From NCBI GenBank assembly GCA_038025085.1, contig CM076154.1, positions 25,162,501 to 25,226,500 on the forward strand: a stretch of DNA of 64,000 nucleotides, in the 5' to 3' direction. Under the pieces are notes generated by a model that was given only the letters and a program-made list of their open reading frames with translations, was not told the DNA's origin and did not search any database. The position numbers and the translations under genes were made by a program. Shown here piece by piece: positions 35,081-48,155 of the stretch. Numbering within the stretch: position 1 is the first letter of the stretch; each line of letters opens with the position of its first letter. Source of the DNA: Tetragonia tetragonoides (taxonomy: Eukaryota > Streptophyta > Magnoliopsida > Caryophyllales > Aizoaceae).

Positions 35081-37894
35081 TTGTATATTAAGAGAACGCA
35101 CCCAAATGTTTTCTTTGCATTCATTTGAGTGAGAAACTACACCAAAGATGTTTACAAGTACCAAGAAGGTTCAACTTAAGCTTTTGAATGCATATACGCG
35201 TTTTAAAAGCTCATATGACTAGGGTGAAAGAGATTGAGGTTTTTTGTGTTGTATATTAAGAGAAAGCACCCAAATACTTTGTTTGCATTCATTTGAGTGA
35301 GAAACTACACCAAGGATGTTTACAAGTACAAACAAGCTTTATCTCCACCTTTCGAATGCATTTACAAGTTTTAACAGCTCTTACGACTAGGGTGAATGAG
35401 ATTGAGTTCTTTTGTGTTGTATATTAAGAGAAAGCACCCAAATGCTTTGTTTGCATTCATTTGAGTGAGAAACTACACCAAGGATGTTTACAAGTACAAA
35501 CAAGCTTCAACTCCACCTTTTGAATGCGTTTCCGCATTTTAACAGCTCTTACAACTAAGGTGAAAGAGATTGAGTTCTTTTGTGTTGTATATTAAGAGAA
35601 ATCAACCAAATGCTTTGTTTGCATTCATTTGAGTGAGAAACTACACCAAGGATGTTTACAAGTACAAACAAGCTTCAACTCAAGCTTTTGAACGCATTTA
35701 CGCGTTTTAAAAGCTCATATGACTAGGGTGAAAGAGATTGAGGTCTTTTGTGTTGTATTTTAAGAGAAAGCACCCAAATGCTTTGTTTGCATTCATTTGA
35801 GTGAGAAACTACACCAAGGATGTTTACAAGTACAAACAAGCTTTAACTCCACCTTTTGAATGCATTTACGCGTTTTAACAGCTCTTACGACTAGGGTGAA
35901 AGAGATTGAGTTCTTTTGTGTTGTATATTAAGAGAAAGAACCCAAATGCTTTCTTTGCATTCATTTGAGTGAGAAACTACACCAAGGATGTTTACAAGTA
36001 CAAACAAGCTTTAACTCCACCTTTTGAATGCATTTCCGCATTTTAACAGCTCTTACAACTAAGGTGAAAGAGATTGAGTTCTTTTGTGTTGTATATTAAG
36101 AGAAATCACCCAAATGCTTTGTTTGCATTCAATTGAGTAAGAAACTACACCAAGGATGTTTACAAGTACAAACAAGCTTTAACTCCACCTTTTGAATGCA
36201 TTTACGCGTTTTAACAGCTCTTACGACTAGGGTGAAAGAGATTGAGTTCTTTTGTGTTGTATATTAAGAGAAAGCACCCAAATGCTTTGTTTGAATTCAT
36301 TTGCGTGAGAAACTACACCAAGGATGTTTACAAGTACAAACAAGCTTCAACTCCACCTTTTGAATGCATTTACGCATTTTAACAGCTCTTACAACTAAGG
36401 TGAAACAGATTGAGTTCTTTTGTGTTGTATATTAAGAGAGAGCACCGAAATGCTTTGTTTGCATTCATTTAAGTGAGAAACTACACCAAGGATGTTTACA
36501 AGCACAAACAAGCTTTAACTCCACCTTTTGAATGCATTTACGCATTTTCACAGCTCTTACAACTAGGGTGAAAGAGATTGAGTTCTTTTGTGTTGTATAT
36601 TAAAAGAAATCACCCAAATGGTTTGTTTGCATTCATTTGAGTGAGAAACTACACCAAGGAAGATTACAAGTGCAAACAAGTTTCAACTCAAGCTTTTGAA
36701 AGCATTTACGCGTTATAAAACGTCATACGACTAGGGTGAAAGAGATTGAGGTCTTTTGTGTTGTATATTAAGAGAAAGCACCCAAATGCTTTCTGTGCAT
36801 TAATTTGAATGAAAAACTACACCAAGGATGTTTACAAGTACAAACAAGCTTTAACTCCACCTTTGGAATGCATTTACGCGTTTTCACAGCTCTTACATCT
36901 AGGGTGAAAGAGATTGAGTTCTTTTGTGTTGTATATTAAGAGAAAGCACCCAAATGATTTGTTTGTATTCATTTGAGGAGAAACTACACCAAGGATGTTT
37001 ACAAGTAAAAACAAGCTTTAACTCCACCTTTTGAATGCATTTACGCGTTTTAACAGCTCTTACATCTAGCGTGAAAGAGATTGAGTTCTTTTGTGTTGTA
37101 TATTAAGAGAAAGCACCCAAATGTTTTGTATGCATTCATTTGAGTGAGAAACTACACCAAGGATGTTTACAACTACAAACAAGCTTTAACTTCACCTTTT
37201 GAATGCATTTACGCGTTTTAACAGCTCTTACGACTAGGGTGAAAGAGATTGAGGTCTTTTGTGTTGTTGATTAAGAGAAAGCACCCAAATGCTTTGTTTG
37301 CATTCATTTGAGTGAGAAACTACACCAAGGATGTTTACAAGTACAAACAAGCTTCAACTCCACCTTTTGAATGCATTTACGCGTTTTAACAGCTCTTACT
37401 AGTAGGGTGAAAGAGATTGAGTTCTTTTCTGTCGTATATTAAGAGAAATCACCCAAATGCTTTGTTTGCATTCATTTGAGTGAGAAACTACACCAAGGAT
37501 GTTTACAAGTACAAACAAGCTTTAACTCCACCTTTTGATTCCATTTATGCGTTTTAACAGCTCTTACGACTAGGGTGAAAGAGATTGAGTTCTTTGGTGT
37601 TGTATATTAAGAGAAAGCACCCAAATGCTTTGTTTGCATTCATTTGAGTGAGAAACTACACCAAGGATGTTTACAAGTACAAACAAGCTTCAACTCCACC
37701 TTTAGAATGCATTTACGCATTTTAACAGCTCTTACAACTAAGGTGAAAGAGATTGAGTTATTTTGTGTTGTATATTAAGAGAAAGCACCCAAATGCTTTA
37801 TTTGCATTCATTTGAGTGAGAAACTACACCAAGGATGTTTACAAGTACAAACAAGCTTTAACTCCACCTTTTGAATGCATTTACGCGTTTTTAC

Positions 37895-37985
37895 AGCTCT
37901 TACATCTTGGGTTTGGGTGCATTTACGCGTTTTGAATGCATATACGCGGTTTGAACAGTTTGGGTGTTTACAAGTACTTGTGTTG
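37895..37985 (-). repeat. Junction B, copy 3
   Basis: CTTACATCTTGGGTTTGGG, GCATTTACGCGTTTTGAATG, CATATACGCGGTTTGAAC, AGTTTGGGTGTTTACAAG. Same order and orientation as the 14.68-kb copy. Confidence 0.82.
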
Positions 37986-39885
37986 TATTTTCAGAGAAAG
38001 CACCCAAATGCTTTGTTTGCATTCATTTGAGTGAGAAACTACACCAAGGATGTTTACAAGTACAAACAAGCTTCAACTCCACCTTTAGAATGCATTTACG
38101 CATTTTAACAGCTCTTACAACTAAGGTGAAAGAGATTGAGGTATTTTGTGTTGTATATTAAGAGAAAGCACCCAAAAGCTTTGTTTGCATTCATTGGAGT
38201 GAGAAACTACACCAAGGATGTTTACAAGTACAAACAAGCTTCAACTAACGCTTTTGAATGTATTTACGCGTTTTAACAGCTCTTACGACTAGGGTGAAAG
38301 AGATTGAGTTCTTTTCTGTTGTATATTATAAGAAAGCAACCAAAAGCTTTGTTTGCATTCATTTGAATGAGAAACTACATTAAGGATGTTTACGAGTACA
38401 AACAAGCTTCAACTAGGGTGAAAGAGATTGAGTTCTCTTGTGTTGTATATGAAGAGAAAGCACCCAAATGCTTTGTTTGTATTCATTTGAGTGAGAAACT
38501 TAACCAAGGATGTATACAAGTACAAACAAGCTTCAACTCAAGCTTTTGAATGTATTTACGCGTTTTAACAGCTCTTACGATTAGGGTGAAAGAGATTGAG
38601 GTCTTTTGTGTTGTATATTAAGAGAAATCACCCAAATGGTTTGTTTGCATTCATTTGAGTGAGAAACTACACCAAGGATGTTTACAAGTACAAACAAGTT
38701 TCAACTCAAGATTTTGAATGCATTTACGCGTTTTAACAGCTCTTACGACTAGGCGAAAAGAGATTGAGTTCTTTTGTGTTGTATATTGAGAAAACGCTCG
38801 CAAATGCTTTGTTTACATTCATTTGAGTGTGAAACTACCCCAAGGATGTTTAGAACAACAAACAAGTTTGAACTCAATCTTTTGAATGTATTTAACCGTT
38901 TTAAAAGCTCATACGACAAGGGTGAAAGAGATTGAGTTCTTTTGTGTTGTATTTTAAGAGAACGCGCCCAAATGCTTTGTTTGCATTCATTTGAGTGAGA
39001 AACTTTACCGAGGATGTTTACAAGTACAAACAAGCTTCAACTCAAGCTTTTGAATGCATTTACGGGTTTTAAAAACTCATATGACTAGGGTGAAAGAGAT
39101 TGAGGTCTTTTTTGTTGTATATTAAGAGAAAGCACCCAAATGCTTTGTTCGCATTCATTTGTGTTAGAAACTACACCAAGGATGTTTACAAGCACAAACA
39201 AGCTTTAACTCCACCTTTTGAATGCATTTACGCATTTTAACAGCTCTTACAACTAGGGTGAAAGAGATTGAGTTTATTTGTGTTGTATATTAAGAGAAAT
39301 CACACAAATGCTTTGTTTGCATTCATTTGAGTGAGAAAGTACACCAAGGATGTTTACAAGTACAAACATGCTTTAACTCCACCTTTTGAATGCGTTTGCG
39401 CATTTTAACAGCTTTACATCTAGGGTGAAAGAGATTGAGTTCTTTTATGTTGTATATTAAGAGAAAGCACCCAAATGGTATGTATGCATTCATTTGAGTG
39501 AGAAACTACACCAAGGATGTTTACAAGTACAAACAAGCTTTAACTCCACCTTTTGAATGCATTTACGCGTTTTAACAGCTCTTACATCTAAGGTGAAAGA
39601 GATTGAGTTCTTTTGTGTTGTATATTAAGAGAAAGCACCCAAATGCTTTGTTTGCATTCATTTGAATGAGAAACTACACCAAGGTTGTTTACAAGTACAA
39701 ACAAGCTTTAACTCAACCTTTTGAATGCATTTATGCATTTTAACAGCTCTTACAACTAGGGTGAAAGAGATTGAGTTCTTTTGTGTTGTACATTAAGAGA
39801 AAGCACTCAAATGCTTTGTTTGCATTCATTTGAGTGAGAAACTTAACCAAGGATGTTTACAAGTACAAACAAGCTTCAACTAAAC

Positions 39886-39960
39886 CTTATCAAGTTTCTC
39901 ACTCAAATGAATGCAAAGAAAACATTTGGGTGCGTTCTCTTATCAAGTTTCTCACTCAAA
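39886..39960 (+). repeat. Short plus snippet bounded by a 22-bp direct repeat
   Basis: A 22-bp word starting CTTATCAAGTTTCTCAC occurs at 39,886-39,907 and 39,939-39,960, 53 bp apart. Between the two is part of a C-type plus monomer (GCAAAGAAAACATTTGGGTG). Minus monomers flank both sides. Confidence 0.8.
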
Positions 39961-40985
39961 AAAGCTCGCAAATGTTTTATTTGCATTCATTTGAGTGTGA
40001 AAGCACCCCAAGGATGTTTACAACTACAAACAAGCTTGAACTCAAGCTTTTGAATGCATTTAAGCGTTTTAAAAGCTCATATGACTAGGGTGAAAGAGAT
40101 TGAGGTCTTTTGTGTTGTATATTAAGAGAAAGCACCCAAATGCTTTGTTTACATTCATTTGAGTGAGAAACTACACCAAGGTTATTTACAAGTACAAACA
40201 AGCTTTAACTCCATCTTTTGAATGCATTTACGCGTTTTAACAGCTCTTACATCTAGGGTGAAAGAGATTGAGTTCTTTTGTGTTGTATATTAAGAGAAAT
40301 CACCCAAATGGTTTGTTTGCATTCATTTGAGTGAGAAACTACACCAAGGATGTTTACAAGTACAAACAAGTTTCAACTCAAGCTTTTGAATGCATTTACG
40401 CGTTTTAACAGCTCTTACGACTTGGCGAAAAGAGCTCGAGTTCTTTTGTGTTGTATATTAAGAAAAAGCTCGCAAATTCTTTGTTTACATCCATTTGAGT
40501 GTGAAACTACCCCAAGGATATTTACAACTACAAACAAGCTTGAACTCAAGCTTTTGAATGCATTTAAGCGTTTTGAAAGCTCATACGACAAGGGTGAAAG
40601 AGATTGAGTTCTTTTGTGTTGTATATTAAGAGAACGCACCCAAATGTTTTCTTTGCATTCATTTGAGTGAGAAACTACACAAAAGATGTTTACAAGTACC
40701 AACAAGCTTCAACTTAAGCTTTTAAATGCATATACGCGTTTTAAAACCTCATACGACTAGGGTGAAAGAGATTGAGTTCTTTTGTGTTGTATTTTAAGAG
40801 AAAGCACCCAAAAGCTTTGTTTGCATTCAATCGAGTGAGAAACTACACCAAGGATGTTTACAAGTACAAAGAAGCTCAAACTCAAGCTTTTGAATGTATT
40901 TACACGTTTTAACAGCTCTTACGACTAGGATGAAAGAGATTGAGTTCTTTTCTTTTGTATATTAAGAGAAAGCACACAAATGCTT

Positions 40986-41981
40986 TATTTGCATTGATTT
41001 GATTGTGAATACATTCAAAATTTTGAGTTGAAGCTTGTTTGTACTTGTAAACATCCTTGGTGTAGTTTCTCACTCAAATGAATGCAAACAAAGCTTTTGG
41101 GTGCTTTCTCTGAAAATACAACACAAAAGAACTCAATCTCTTTCACCCTAGTCGTATGAGGTTTTAAAACGCGTATATGCATTCAAAAGCTTGAGTTGAA
41201 GCTTGTTTGTACCTGTAAACATCCTTGGTTAAGTTTCTCACTCCAATGAATGCAAACAAAGCTTTTGGGTGCTTTCTCTTAAAATACAACACAAAAGAAC
41301 TCAATCTCTTTCACCCTAGTCATATGAGCTTTTAAAACACGTAAATACATTGAAAAGCTTGAGTTGAAGCTTGTTTGTACTTGTAAACATCCTCGGTGTA
41401 GTTTCTCACTCCAATGAATCCAAACAAAACTTTTGGGTGCTTTCTCTGAAAATACAACACAAAAGAACTCAATCTCTTTCACCCTAGTCGTATGAGGTTT
41501 TAAAACGCGTATATGCATTCAAAAGCTTGAGTTGAAGCTTGTTTGTACCTGTAAACATCCTTGGTTAAGTTTCTCACTCCAATGAATGCAAACAAAGCTT
41601 TTGGGTTCTTTCTCTTAAAATACAACACAAAAGAACTCAATCTCTTTCACCCTAGTCATATGAGCTTTTAAAACACGTAAATACATTCAAAAGCTTGAGT
41701 TGAAGCTTGTTTGTACTTGTAAACATCCTTGGTGTAGTTTCTCACTCCAATGAATCCAAACAAAACTTTTGGGTGCTTTCTCTGAAAATAGAACACAAAA
41801 GAACTCAATCTCTTTCACCCTAGTGGTATGAGGTTTTAAAACGCCTATATGCATTCAAAACCTTCAGTTGAAGCTTGTTGGTACTTGTAAACATCTTTGG
41901 TGTAGTTTCTCACTCAAATGAATGCAAAGAAAACATTTGGGTGCGTTCTCTTAATATACAACACAAAAGAACTCAATCTTT
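40986..41981 (+). repeat. Satellite block, plus, with a dimer duplication (336 bp)
   Basis: The minus-to-plus switch near 40,990 reads TTTGATTGTGAATACATTC followed by AAAATTTTGAGTTGAAGC, resembling the switch at about 23,773. Inside, a two-monomer unit marked by GTTTGTACCTGTAAACATCC repeats at 41,211 and 41,547 (336 bp). The same marker appears once more near 43,441. The block ends at CAATCTTTTTACAGTAC, where minus text begins. Confidence 0.88.
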
Positions 41982-42878
41982 TTACAGTACAAACAAGCTT
42001 CAAGTCAAGCTTTTGAATGCATTTACGCGTTTCAAGAGCTCATATGACTAGGGTGAAAAAGATTGAGTTCTTTTGTGTTGTATATTAAGAGAAAGCACCC
42101 AAATGCTTTGTTTGCATTCATTTGAGTGAGAAACTTAACCAAGGATGTTTACAAGTACCAACAAGTTTCAAACCAAGCTTTTGAATGTATTTACGCGTTT
42201 TAAAAGCACATATGACTAGGGTGAAAGAGACTGAGGTCTTTTGTGATGTATATTAAGAGAAAGCACCCAAATGCATTGTTTGCATTCATTTGAGTGAGAA
42301 ACTACACCAAGGTTATTTACAAGTACAAACAATCTTTAACTCCACCTTTTGAATGCATTTACGCGTTTTAACAACTCTTACATCTAGGGTGAAAGAGATT
42401 GAGTTCTTTCGTGTTGTATATAAATATAAAGCACCCAAACGCTGTGTTTGCATTCATTTGAGGGAGAAACTACACCAAGGATGTTTACAAGTACAAACAA
42501 GCTTTAACTCCACCTTTTGAATGCATTTACGCGCTTCAACATCTCTTAAATCTTGGGTGAAAGAGATTGAGTTCTTTTGTGTTTTATATTAAGAGAAAGC
42601 TCCCAAATGCTTTCTTTGCATTAATTTGAGGGAGAAACTACACCAAGGATGTTTAGAAGTACAAGTAAGCTTCAACTCAAGCTTTTGAAAGCATTTACGC
42701 GTTTTAAAACCTCTTACGACTAGGCGAAAAGAGCTTGAGTTCTTTTGTGTTGTACATTAAGAAAAAGCTCGCAAATTCTTTGTTTACATTCATTTGAGTG
42801 TGAAACTACCCCAAGGATATTTACAACTACAAACAAGCTTGAACTCAAGCTTTTGAATGCATTTAAGCGTTTTAAAAC
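41982..42878 (-). repeat. Satellite block, minus orientation
   Basis: About five minus monomers. The last is D-type (AAAAGCTCGCAAATTC, ACTACCCCAAGG). It ends at GCGTTTTAAAACGTATGAGG, where the palindromic GTTTTAAAAC appears to be shared by both orientations at the switch. Confidence 0.9.
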
Positions 42879-44210
42879 GTATGAGGTTTTAAAACGCGTA
42901 AATGCTTTCAAAAGCTTTAGTTGAAGCTTGTTTGTACTTGTAAACATCCTTGGTGTAGTTTCTCACTCAAATGAATGCAAACAAAGCATTTGGGTGCTTT
43001 CTCTTAATATACAACACAAAAGAACTCAATCTTTTTCACCCTAGTCATATGAGCTTTTAAAACGCGTAAATGCATTCAAAAGGTGGGGTTAAAGCTTCTT
43101 TGTACTTGTAAACATCCTTGGTGTAGTTTCTCACTCAAATGAATGCAAAAAAAAGCATTTGGGTGCTTTCTCTTAATATACAACACAAAAGAACTCAATC
43201 TCTTTCACCCTAGTCGTAAGAGCTGTTAAAACGCGTAAATGCATTCAAAAGGTGGAGTTAAAGCTTGTTTGTACTTGTAAACATCCTTGGTGTAGTTTCT
43301 CACTCCAATGAATCCAAACAAAACTTTTGGGTGCTTTCTCTGAAAATACAACACAAAAGAACTCAATCTCTTTCACCCTAGTCGTATGAGGTTTTAAAAC
43401 GCGTATATGCATTCAAAAGCTTGAGTTGAAGCTTGTTTGTACCTGTAAACATCCTTGGTTAAGTTTCTCACTCCAATGAATGCATACAAAGCATTTGGGT
43501 GCTTTCTCTTAATATACAAAACAAAAGAACTCAATCTCCTTCACTCTTTTCGTATGAGCTTTTAAAACGCGTAAATGCATTCAAAAGCCTGAGTTGAAGC
43601 CTGTTTATAGTTGTAAACATCCTTGGTGTAATTTCACACTCAAATGAATTTAAACAATGCATTTGCAAGCTTTTTCTTAATATACAACACAAAAGAACTC
43701 AATCTCTTTTCGCCCAGTCGTAAGAGCTGTTAAAACGAGTAAATGCATTCAAAAGCTTGAGTTGAAACTTGTTTGAACTTGTAAACATCCATGGTGTAGT
43801 TTCTCACTCAAATTAATGCAAAGAAAGCATTTGGGTGCTTTCTCTTAATATACAATACAAAAGACCTCAACTCTTTCACCCTAGTCGTAAGAGCTGTTGA
43901 AACGCGTAAATACATTCAAAATTTTGAGTTGAAGCTTGTTTGTACTTGTAAACATCCTTGGTGTAGTTTCTCACTCAAATAAATGTAAACAAAGCATTTG
44001 GGTGCTTTCTCTTAATATACAACAGAAAAGAACTCAATCTGTTTCACCCTAGATGTAAGAGGTTGTAAAACGCGTAAATGCTTTTAAAAGCTTGAGTTGA
44101 AGATTGTTCGTACTTGTAAACATCCTTGGTGTAGTTTCTCCCTCAAATGAATGAATATAAAGCAACCAAAAGCTTTGTTTGCATTCATTTGAGTGTGAAA
44201 CTTTACCAAG
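42879..44210 (+). repeat. Satellite block, plus, leading into the higher-order array
   Basis: About eight plus monomers of mixed subtypes, ending in the first inverted landmark (TATAAAGCAACCAAAAGC, then GCATTCATTTGAGTG) that defines the downstream higher-order units. This first landmark is more diverged than the next five. Confidence 0.9.
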
Positions 44211-45525
44211 GATCTTTACGCGTTTTAAACAGTTTCTTAATTTTGTTTACATTCACCTTTTGAATTTACAAGTACAAACAATCAACTGAATGCAAATAAA
44301 GCATTTGGGTGCTTTCTCTTAATATACAACACAAAAGAACTCAATCTCTTTCACCCTAGATGTAAGAGCTGTTAAAAAGCGTAAATGCATTCAAAAGGTG
44401 AAGTTAAACCTTGTTTATACTTGTAAACATCCTTGGTATAGTTTCTCACTCAACTGAATGTAAATAAAGCATTTGGGTGCTTTCTCTTAATATACAACAC
44501 AAAAGACCTCAATCTCTTTCACCCTAGTCGTATGAGGTTTTAAAACGCGTAAATGCTTTCAAAAGCTTGAGTTGAAGCTTCTTTGTACTTGTAAACATCC
44601 TTGGTGTAGTTTCTCCCTCAAATGAATGCAAACAAAGCATTTGGGTGCTTTCTCTTAATATACAACACAAAAGAACTCAATCTCTTTCACCCTAGATGTA
44701 AGAGCTGTTAAAACGCGTAAATGCATTCAAAAGGTGGAGTTAAAGCTTGTTTTTACTTGTAAAAATCCTTGGTGTAGTTTCTCCCTCAAATGAATGCAAA
44801 CAAAGCATTTGGGTGCTTTCTCTTAATATACAACACAAAAGAACTCAACCTTTTTCACCCTAGTCATATGAGCTTTTAAAACGCGTAAATGCATTCAAAA
44901 TCTTGAGTTTAAGCTTGTTTGTACTTGTAAACATCTTTGGTGTAGTTTCTCACTCAAATGAATGCAAAGAAAACATTTGGGTGCGTTCTCTTAATATACA
45001 ACACAAAAGAACTCAATCTCTTTCACCCTTGTCGTATGAGCTTTTAAAACGCTTAAATGCATTCAAAAGCTTGAGTTCAAGCTTGGTTGTAGTTGTAAAT
45101 ATCCTTGGGGTAGCTTCACACTTAAATGAATGTAAACAAAGTATTTGCGAGCTTTTTCTTAATATACAACACCAAAGAACTCAATCTCTTTTCGCCTAGT
45201 CGTAAGAGCTGTTAAAACGCGTAAATGCATTCAAAAGCTTGAGTTGAAACTTGTTTGTACTTGTAAACATCCTTGGTGTAGTTTTTCACTCAAATGAATG
45301 CAAACAAACCATTTGGGTGATTTCTATTAATATACAACACAAAAGAACTCAATCTCTTTCACCCTAGTCGTATGAGGTTTTAAAATGCTTAAATGCAATA
45401 AAAAGCTTCAGTTGAAGCTTGTTTGTACTTGTAAACATCCTTGGTGTAGTTTCTCACTCAAATGAATGCATACAAAGCAACCAAAAGCTTTGTTTGCATT
45501 CATTTGAGTGAGAAACTTTACCAAG
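44211..45525 (+). repeat. Higher-order repeat unit 1 (1,315 bp)
   Basis: The unit is defined from one GATCTTTACG landmark to the next. The first ~270 bp are more diverged (ACGCGTTTTAAAC, TAGATGTAAG) than in later units; beyond about 44,480 it matches them closely. It includes a GTTTTTACTTGTAAAAATCC monomer, a C-D pair at 44.90-45.20 kb and the hairpin at 45,453-45,512. Confidence 0.9.
45453..45512. other. HOR hairpin, 26-bp arms (representative)
   Basis: CTCACTCAAATGAATGCA (45,453-45,470) is the exact reverse complement of TGCATTCATTTGAGTGAG (45,495-45,512). The adjoining TACAAAGC and GCTTTGTT extend the stem to 26 bp with one mismatch around an 8-base loop (AACCAAAA). It is created by a short inverted insertion into a monomer. 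Equivalent hairpins end 14 bp before each landmark, for example at 46,768-46,827. Weaker forms precede the landmarks at 52,435, 53,917, 55,064 and 56,043. Confidence 0.9.
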
Positions 45526-46840
45526 GATCTTTACGTGTTTTAAACAGTTTCTTAATTTTGTTTGCATTCACCTTTTGAATTTACATGTACAAACAATCAA
45601 ATGAATGCAAATAAAGCATTTGGGTGCTTTCTCTTAATATACAACACAAAAGAACTCAATCTCTTTCACCCTAGATTTAAGAGCTGTTAAAACGCGTAAA
45701 TGCATTCAAAAGGTGGAGTTAAAGCTTGTTTGTACTTGTATACATCCTTGGTGTAGTTTCTCACTTAAATGAATGCAAACAAAGCATTTGGGTGCTTTCT
45801 CTTATTATACAACACAAAAGACCTCAATCTCTTTCACCCTAGTCGTATGAGGTTTTAAAACGCGTAAATGCTTTCAAAAGCTTGAGTTGAAGCTTTTTTG
45901 TACTTGTAAACATCCTTGGTGTAGTTTCTCCCTCAAATGAATGCAAACAAAGCATTTGGGTGCTTTCTCTTAATATACAACACAAAAGAACTCAATCTCT
46001 TTCACCCTAGATGTAAGAGCTGTTAAAACGCGTAAATGCATTCAAAAGGTGGAGTTAAAGCTTGTTTTTACTTGTAAAAATCCTTGGTGTAGTTTCTCCC
46101 TCAAATGAATGCAAACAAAGCATTTGGGTGCTTTCTCTTAATATACAACACAAAAGAACTCAACCTTTTTCACCCTAGTCATATGAGCTTTTAAAACGCG
46201 TAAATGCATTCAAAATCTTGAGTTTAAGCTTGTTTGTACTTGTAAACATCTTTGGTGTAGTTTCTCACTCAAATGAATGCAAAGAAAACATTTGGGCGCG
46301 TTCTCTTAATATACAACACAAAAGAACTCAATCTCTTTCACCCTTGTCGTATGAGCTTTTAAAACGCTTAAATGCATTCAAAAGCTTGAGTTCAAGCTTG
46401 GTTGTAGTTGTAAATATCCTTGGGGTAGCTTCACACTCAAATGAATGTAAACAAAGTATTTGCGAGCTTTTTCTTAATATACAACACCAAAGAACTCAAT
46501 CTCTTTTCGCCTAGTCGTAAGAGCTGTTAAAACGCGTAAATGCATTCAAAAGCTTGAGTTGAAACTTGTTTGTACTTGTAAACATCCTTGGTGTAGTTTT
46601 TCACTCAAATGAATGCAAACAAACCATTTGGGTGATTTCTATTAATATACAACACAAAAGAACTCAATCTCTTTCACCCTAGTCGTATGAGGTTTTAAAA
46701 TGCTTAAATGCAATAAAAAGCTTCAGTTGAAGCTTGTTTGTACTTGTAAACATCCTTGGTGTAGTTTCTCACTCAAATGAATGCATACAAAGCAACCAAA
46801 AGCTTTGTTTGCATTCATTTGAGTGAGAAACTTTACCAAG
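45526..46840 (+). repeat. Higher-order repeat unit 2 (1,315 bp)
   Basis: Nearly identical to units 3-5 by eye. Markers after the landmark are ACGTGTTTTAAACAG, TTTACATGTACAAACAATC, TAGATTTAAGAGC, CTTGTATACATCC, CTTATTATACAAC, GTTTTTACTTGTAAAAATCC and the C-D pair. One private change is GGGCGCG in the C-type monomer near 46,297. Confidence 0.92.
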
Positions 46841-48155
46841 GATCTTTACGTGTTTTAAACAGTTTCTTAATTTTGTTTGCATTCACCTTTTGAATTTACA
46901 TGTACAAACAATCAAATGAATGCAAATAAAGCATTTGGGTGCTTTCTCTTAATATACAACACAAAAGAACTCAATCTCTTTCACCCTAGATTTAAGAGCT
47001 GTTAAAACGCGTAAATGCATTCAAAAGGTGGAGTTAAAGCTTGTTTGTACTTGTATACATCCTTGGTGTAGTTTCTCACTTAAATGAATGCAAACAAAGC
47101 ATTTGGGTGCTTTCTCTTATTATACAACACAAAAGACCTCAATCTCTTTCACCCTAGTCGTATGAGGTTTTAAAACGCGTAAATGCTTTCAAAAGCTTGA
47201 GTTGAAGCTTTTTTGTACTTGTAAACATCCTTGGTGTAGTTTCTCCCTCAAATGAATGCAAACAAAGCATTTGGGTGCTTTCTCTTAATATACAACACAA
47301 AAGAACTCAATCTCTTTCACCCTAGATGTAAGAGCTGTTAAAACGCGTAAATGCATTCAAAAGGTGGAGTTAAAGCTTGTTTTTACTTGTAAAAATCCTT
47401 GGTGTAGTTTCTCCCTCAAATGAATGCAAACAAAGCATTTGGGTGCTTTCTCTTAATATACAACACAAAAGAACTCAACCTTTTTCACCCTAGTCAAATG
47501 AGCTTTTAAAACGCGTAAATGCATTCAAAATCTTGAGTTTAAGCTTGTTTGTACTTGTAAACATCTTTGGTGTAGTTTCTCACTCAAATGAATGAAAAGA
47601 AAACATTTGGGTGCGTTCTCTTAATATACAACACAAAAGAACTCAATCTCTTTCACCCTTGTCGTATGAGCTTTTAAAACGCTTAAATGCATTCAAAAGC
47701 TTGAGTTCAAGCTTGGTTGTAGTTGTAAATATCCTTGGGGTAGCTTCACACTCAAATGAATGTAAACAAAGTATTTGCGAGCTTTTTCTTAATATACAAC
47801 ACCAAAGAACTCAATCTCTTTTCGCCTAGTCGTAAGAGCTGTTAAAACGCGTAAATGCATTCAAAAGCTTGAGTTGAAACTTGTTTGTACTTGTAAACAT
47901 CCTTGGTGTAGTTTTTCACTCAAATGAATGCAAACAAACCATTTGGGTGATTTCTATTAATATACAACACAAAAGAACTCAATCTCTTTCACCCTAGTCG
48001 TATGAGGTTTTAAAATGCTTAAATGCAATAAAAAGCTTCAGTTGAAGCTTGTTTGTACTTGTAAACATCCTTGGTATAGTTTCTCACTCAAATGAATGCA
48101 TACAAAGCAACCAAAAGCTTTGTTTGCATTCATTTGAGTGAGAAACTTTACCAAG
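46841..48155 (+). repeat. Higher-order repeat unit 3 (1,315 bp)
   Basis: Shares several private variants with unit 5: CTAGTCAAATGAGC (47,494 and 50,124), GAATGAAAAGAAAAC (47,590 and 50,220) and GGTATAGTTTCTCACTC (about 48,073 and 50,703). The distance is about 2,630 bp, two units, which suggests a two-unit block was copied. Confidence 0.92.

Larger units (their letters stand above)
30871..40985 (-). repeat. Satellite block, minus orientation
   Basis: About 60 minus monomers. It is interrupted by junction C (32.7-33.0 kb), junction-A copies (33.51 and 35.02 kb), a 40-bp tandem duplication (34.59 kb), a junction-B copy (37.9 kb) and a plus snippet (39.89-39.96 kb). C-D pairs lie at 38.75-39.03 and 40.42-40.70 kb. 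In content and approximate length it parallels plus block 1 read in reverse. Confidence 0.93.
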
